Shown piece by piece: positions 62,101-64,000 of a DNA stretch of 64,000 bases (positions are counted from its first letter, which is position 1; every line of letters starts with the position of its first letter). Where the stretch lies: positions 4,169,249-4,233,248 of the forward strand of contig OZ038423.1 of NCBI GenBank assembly GCA_964036155.1, read 5' to 3'. Under the pieces are notes generated by a model that was not told where the DNA came from, did not search any database, and was given only the letters and a program-made list of their open reading frames with translations. Source of the DNA: Diploscapter coronatus (Eukaryota; Nematoda; Chromadorea; Rhabditida; Rhabditidae). The position numbers were made by a program, and so were the translations under genes.

Positions 62101-63428
62101 TTTAGATGAGTCGTTAATGAGCACGAAGTGAATCGAGGAAAAATTACGAAAGAAATTGGTCGGCTAATTCGATAAACAGCAGAGCGAAACGCCCAAGCGC
62201 ATTTTTGAAATCTATCGGATTTCGAAAATAGCAACATGAAAAACACAGCTAGAAGAGAATTTTGATCAAACACTAGAAAGATGAACGAACGGATTAGCAA
62301 ATATCAACGAGGAAGTATTCAAAATTTGAACCAAAAAATTGAATTTGCAGGTTTTCAAAAACAATCTCTACCTAGACAAAAAATTACAAATAATTTCTAG
62401 CTAATCAAAATCATCTGCCTCTCGAATTTGACCAATTATGTGTAAAAATAGAATATCGAGAAAAAAAAATTCGCAAAATAACTAGCCAAAATAAAGTTTT
62501 CGATGAATGAAATGCTCGAATTTTGATGCATAAAATAAAATTTCGTGAGAATGAACATATAGAAAGGAAATGCGTAGGTAAAAAAAAGCGAGGACAAATT
62601 TGGAGAATGACTTTTGTGGAAGGAGAGAAAAAGGGCAGGCTGAACGAAAAATTCTAGGCTGTACTATGTTGCTTTATCAAAATTTCATGATTTTTAATTG
62701 AAGTTGAAAAATATGAAGAAGCAAAGTATTGAAAGCGTTGAGTTAAGTGAGAAAAATGAGGTTAGGTGTTTAGCAAATGGGGAAGTTTCTGTGAATGAAG
62801 TTAGCTGGGCATTATTTAGCTGTCAGATCTATCAGAATAACGCGGCGGGTTTTTTGTATGAAGAAACCAGGAAACGAATTTTTTTTTTTCTATTTTCAGT
62901 CATTTGGTTGATTCATTTTTGATACCTAAAATTCGTCTCACCCACGAATGTGACGAGCGAAAATTCATTTTTATCCGAAAAATTGTTTGTGGAGTCGAAT
63001 TTAGTAATTTTACTCGCAAAAAAACGAATGGATTCAGATGAATCTAGATCCAATGGTGTCATATAAATGATAGAAAGAAATGTGAGGATTTACATTAAAA
63101 ATAGTGCTAAAATGAGTTGCGTCGAAAACTTATTTGATTTTATAGTTTGAACTCATGAAACTGTCAGATATAATTTTGAAGTAAGCAAATTTTAGAACAT
63201 TATAGGACCGGTTAGTATTGAAAAATTGAGAAAATACGATGGGATGCAAATTTTATTACTTGAAGAAAAAGTATGCAAAAATGAAGTAGCGTTACTTCAT
63301 TCTCTCCAAAATTAACCCATATTCATCAAGTTGCGAGTGTGCGATATTTAAAAAAAAAAAATTCATTTTAAAATAAATTTAAAAAAAATTAAAACCTGAT
63401 ATTCCTCTCCCCAGTCTGCGTGCAACAT
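41200..63428 (-). CDS. BAIAP3: BAIAP3 (Munc13-like) C2/MUN-domain protein
   Basis: Minus-strand core exons: 47735-47861, 47409-47564, 46889-47068, 46192-46260, 45995-46134, 45851-45923, 45688-45786, 45556-45642, 45292-45512, 45133-45241, 44861-45082, 44626-44814, 44406-44575, 44242-44362, 44017-44196, 43794-43973, 43519-43713, 43306-43428, 43149-43262, 43018-43101, 42082-42163, 41733-41895, 41508-41619, 41387-41462, 41200-41285. They give 1118 in-frame codons. Upstream exons 63396-63428 ([11 protein letters not shown]), 60499-60602 and 59997-60062 fit in phase, for 1186 aa; human is about 1187. Order: conserved [15 protein letters not shown]2A from about residue 163 with calcium ligands in [10 protein letters not shown] and [26 protein letters not shown] region about 550-1000; C2B about 1020-1150 with [13 protein letters not shown] and [14 protein letters not shown]; tail [18 protein letters not shown]3 aids endosome-to-TGN retrieval and dense-core vesicle release. 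These blocks match BAIAP3 better than Munc13-4. The 5' exon chain is inference. Confidence 0.93.
42164..43017. other. Long intron of BAIAP3-like gene
   Basis: An 854-nt intron stands just before the C2B domain, between DLLKQQ and NEVSECKYG. It is AT-rich and nothing in it was recognised. Confidence 0.6.
46261..46888. other. Long intron of BAIAP3-like gene
   Basis: A 628-nt intron splits the C2A domain between KSPRNQA and PKKDNLM. It is AT-rich and I see no feature in it. Confidence 0.6.
47118..47277. mobile_element. hAT-type MITE with perfect 8-bp target duplication
   Basis: The element spans 47126-47269 (144 bp) within a BAIAP3-like intron. Both ends begin CAGGGCTGTTGCGGAA when read inward (16-bp perfect terminal inverted repeat). 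It is flanked by identical ACACAGAT at 47118-47125 and 47270-47277. CAGGG-like ends with 8-bp duplications are the signature of the hAT superfamily. The interior is not a transposase but a tandem array of TCCGAC/TCCGAT units arranged as two similar halves, each followed by GAAAATTCAA-like sequence. A perfect duplication and perfect ends suggest recent insertion. Confidence 0.85.
47565..47734 (-). other. GC-AG intron in BAIAP3-like gene
   Basis: The junction after ...KKQIE reads GAG|GCAAGA on minus, with no GT donor nearby that keeps phase. The next exon starts at a CATTTAG acceptor in phase 0 with ALYVEALYT, a block conserved in BAIAP3. GC donors with an otherwise strong consensus (AG|GCAAG) are a known minor class. 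Confidence 0.75.
48660..48960 (-). other. GC-rich block, possible 5' exon
   Basis: A sharply GC-richer segment with long overlapping open frames on both strands. One minus frame is basic and coding-like ([18 protein letters not shown]..., ending RQRRAA then stop). A donor AG|GTCTTC at its end would join the BAIAP3-like core exon in phase 2, but only from a different, less convincing frame. It may be a promoter-linked exon, a 3' exon of an unseen gene, or a CpG-like regulatory block. Confidence 0.25.
50017..50286 (+). other. Short open frame, unrecognised
   Basis: About 89 codons on plus without a clear ATG start, inside the BAIAP3-like intron. It reads [20 protein letters not shown] and later [19 protein letters not shown], ending LPKQLLRV. 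The composition is more protein-like than its neighbours, but I recognise no family and no splice support. It may be a remnant of a mobile-element protein or chance. Confidence 0.2.
53960..53993. repeat. GTCC/GTCT tetranucleotide microsatellite
   Basis: The run CAGTCTGTCCGTCTGTCCGT followed by CCGTCCGACT is an imperfect tandem tetranucleotide array within a pyrimidine-rich region. Confidence 0.8.
54348..54535 (-). CDS. Candidate alternative first exon of BAIAP3-like gene
   Basis: ATG at 54535 has an in-frame TGA two codons upstream, which supports it as a start. The 62 codons begin [20 protein letters not shown] and continue as a helical Gln/Ala/Arg-rich segment with [16 protein letters not shown]. 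The exon closes with a strong donor, TTCCA|GTAAGT, in phase 2. The next confident minus-strand exon (47735-47861) needs exactly phase 2 and would give Gln then VQASDGNFF. It could therefore be a second promoter and N-terminus (1181 aa isoform). It could instead be a separate gene whose other exons I missed; I do not recognise the sequence. Confidence 0.5.
54536..59996. other. Long 5' intron region of BAIAP3-like gene
   Basis: About 5.5 kb without a recognised gene. Purine-rich plus-strand blocks occur at 55640-55870 and 58380-58740, with (GA)n near 55668-55681. A perfect short palindrome-like hairpin (CGCCTGATTCAGGCG) lies near 59384-59398. An unrecognised open frame of 64 codons is present on plus at 57958-58152. 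Confidence 0.45.
59997..60602 (-). CDS. Candidate 5' exons 2 and 3 of BAIAP3-like gene
   Basis: Exon 60499-60602 runs from TTTCAG to AG|GTAGAT and encodes [17 protein letters not shown] then a basic stretch. Exon 59997-60062 runs from TTTCAG to AG|GTGGGT and encodes [20 protein letters not shown]. The two join in phase through a split Arg codon. The second ends in phase 2, as the core gene requires. The basic cluster ([13 protein letters not shown]) recalls basic segments near the N-termini of vertebrate BAIAP3 and Munc13-4. Codon use looks coding, but linkage over about 12 kb to 47861 is inferred. Confidence 0.55.
60603..63395. other. First intron region of BAIAP3-like gene
   Basis: About 2.8 kb of AT-rich sequence with a strongly pyrimidine-rich block at 61720-62060 on plus. 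No gene recognised. Confidence 0.4.
60740..60925 (+). other. Short open frame, unrecognised
   Basis: A 61-codon frame with an ATG ([18 protein letters not shown]...[19 protein letters not shown]) on the strand opposite the BAIAP3-like gene, inside its intron. Amino-acid composition is protein-like, but no family, splice site or regulatory signal supports it. Confidence 0.15.
63396..63428 (-). CDS. Candidate first coding exon of BAIAP3-like gene
   Basis: On minus, GCGCAAG precedes ATG at 63428, followed by eleven codons ([11 protein letters not shown]) and a donor CAG|GTTTTA in phase 0, which fits the phase-0 start of exon 60499-60602. In-frame stops lie upstream in the presumed 5' UTR. It is short, so support comes mainly from phase and position. 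Confidence 0.35.
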
Positions 63429-64000
63429 CTTGCGCTTCTCTTCTTCAGTCAGTAGTCAGTTCAATATCCTCCTTCTGCACTCGGCTGCCTCTGTTATCTG
63501 TTATTGCATCGACTTTTCCTGTTTTTATGCCTGAAATTAAAAGAATTAAAAAGTGTAGTTTGAAATCCCTGAAATGATTATCCGACGAAAATCGACAGAT
63601 CTAATGTTAAATGAACTGATGAAGAGCCTAGGATCGGAATTTGAAAATTACATCCTTGGAAAAATGTCCCCAAAAACCTCGTTTCTTTCTCTGCAGAAGG
63701 CAAAGTAGAAAAAATCGCAAAATTCGAACGCTTTTGATAAATGGCATAATATTGCAAAGGGTGGCTTAAAATACACGTAATAACTTTCACATATTCAGTT
63801 CAGATGCTATTGGTTCTACAAGTGAATATCGAATATGATGATGGAGATAAAAATGCAGATGTTTCAAGCGAGGGTCTGAATTGAAGAGGCGGTGAAAAGT
63901 TGGCCAAAGTGAAAAGGCAAAAGCCCGATGAGACAAGTTGAACGGATGGGGTTGAAAAAGGGGGTTTGGACAAGTAAGGAAAGAAGGGATGAGGCCTAGA
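63429..64000. other. Presumed 5' UTR/promoter of BAIAP3-like gene
   Basis: Directly upstream, on minus, of the candidate first coding exon. A TTTCAG acceptor with a short downstream frame near 63534 suggests part of a 5' UTR exon. No other gene is seen up to the right edge. Confidence 0.3.

Noticed and set aside
61719..62131. Overlapping open frames on both strands near 62 kb
   Set aside because: Pyrimidine-rich low-complexity block; frames overlap and have no motif.

Overview
The window looks like nuclear DNA of a nematode. It is AT-rich, genes are split into many exons separated by mostly 45-60 nt introns with TTTCAG/TTTTAG acceptors, and one gene encodes a giant secreted EGF/VWA-like protein of the type seen in the nematode IRG-7 group. 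A small secreted protein with a nematode-type pattern lies beside it. No bacterial, plasmid, viral, CRISPR, rRNA or convincing tRNA feature was found. Exon structures below were read by hand; reading phase was checked across every junction of the SIKE, CCDC22, small secreted protein, EMX and BAIAP3 models, and all five stay open with a coding length divisible by three. || Layout, left to right: the 5' part of a C2H2 zinc-finger gene on the minus strand (1025-2539, running off the left edge); about 7.5 kb without a confident gene, with purine-rich tracts and a GC-rich patch near 9.0-9.5 kb; a SIKE1/FGFR1OP2 homologue on plus (10153-12116); a hairpin MITE-like element (12448-12631); a CCDC22 homologue on plus (14021-16430, 14 exons); the EGF/VWA-like giant gene on plus (18928-30778); a 135-aa secreted protein on plus (31229-31846); an EMX/ceh-2-type homeobox gene on minus (35225-37641); and a BAIAP3 (Munc13-like) homologue on minus (41200-63428), whose long 5' introns fill most of the right third. 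|| Biology: SIKE/FGFR1OP2 proteins belong to STRIPAK phosphatase-kinase assemblies, CCDC22 is a core subunit of the Commander/CCC endosomal recycling complex, and BAIAP3 acts in endosome-to-TGN traffic and dense-core vesicle release. They are neighbours here but lie on different strands or are separated by kilobases, so nothing suggests an operon. || Points most worth checking: a Leu instead of the near-invariant Phe49 in the EMX homeodomain; a possible 6-nt microexon in the same gene; two candidate 5' ends of BAIAP3, both joining in the same phase; a GC-AG intron in BAIAP3; a fresh-looking hAT-type MITE with a perfect 8-bp target duplication and an internal TCCGAY repeat; and VWA-like domains without a usable metal site in the giant secreted protein.
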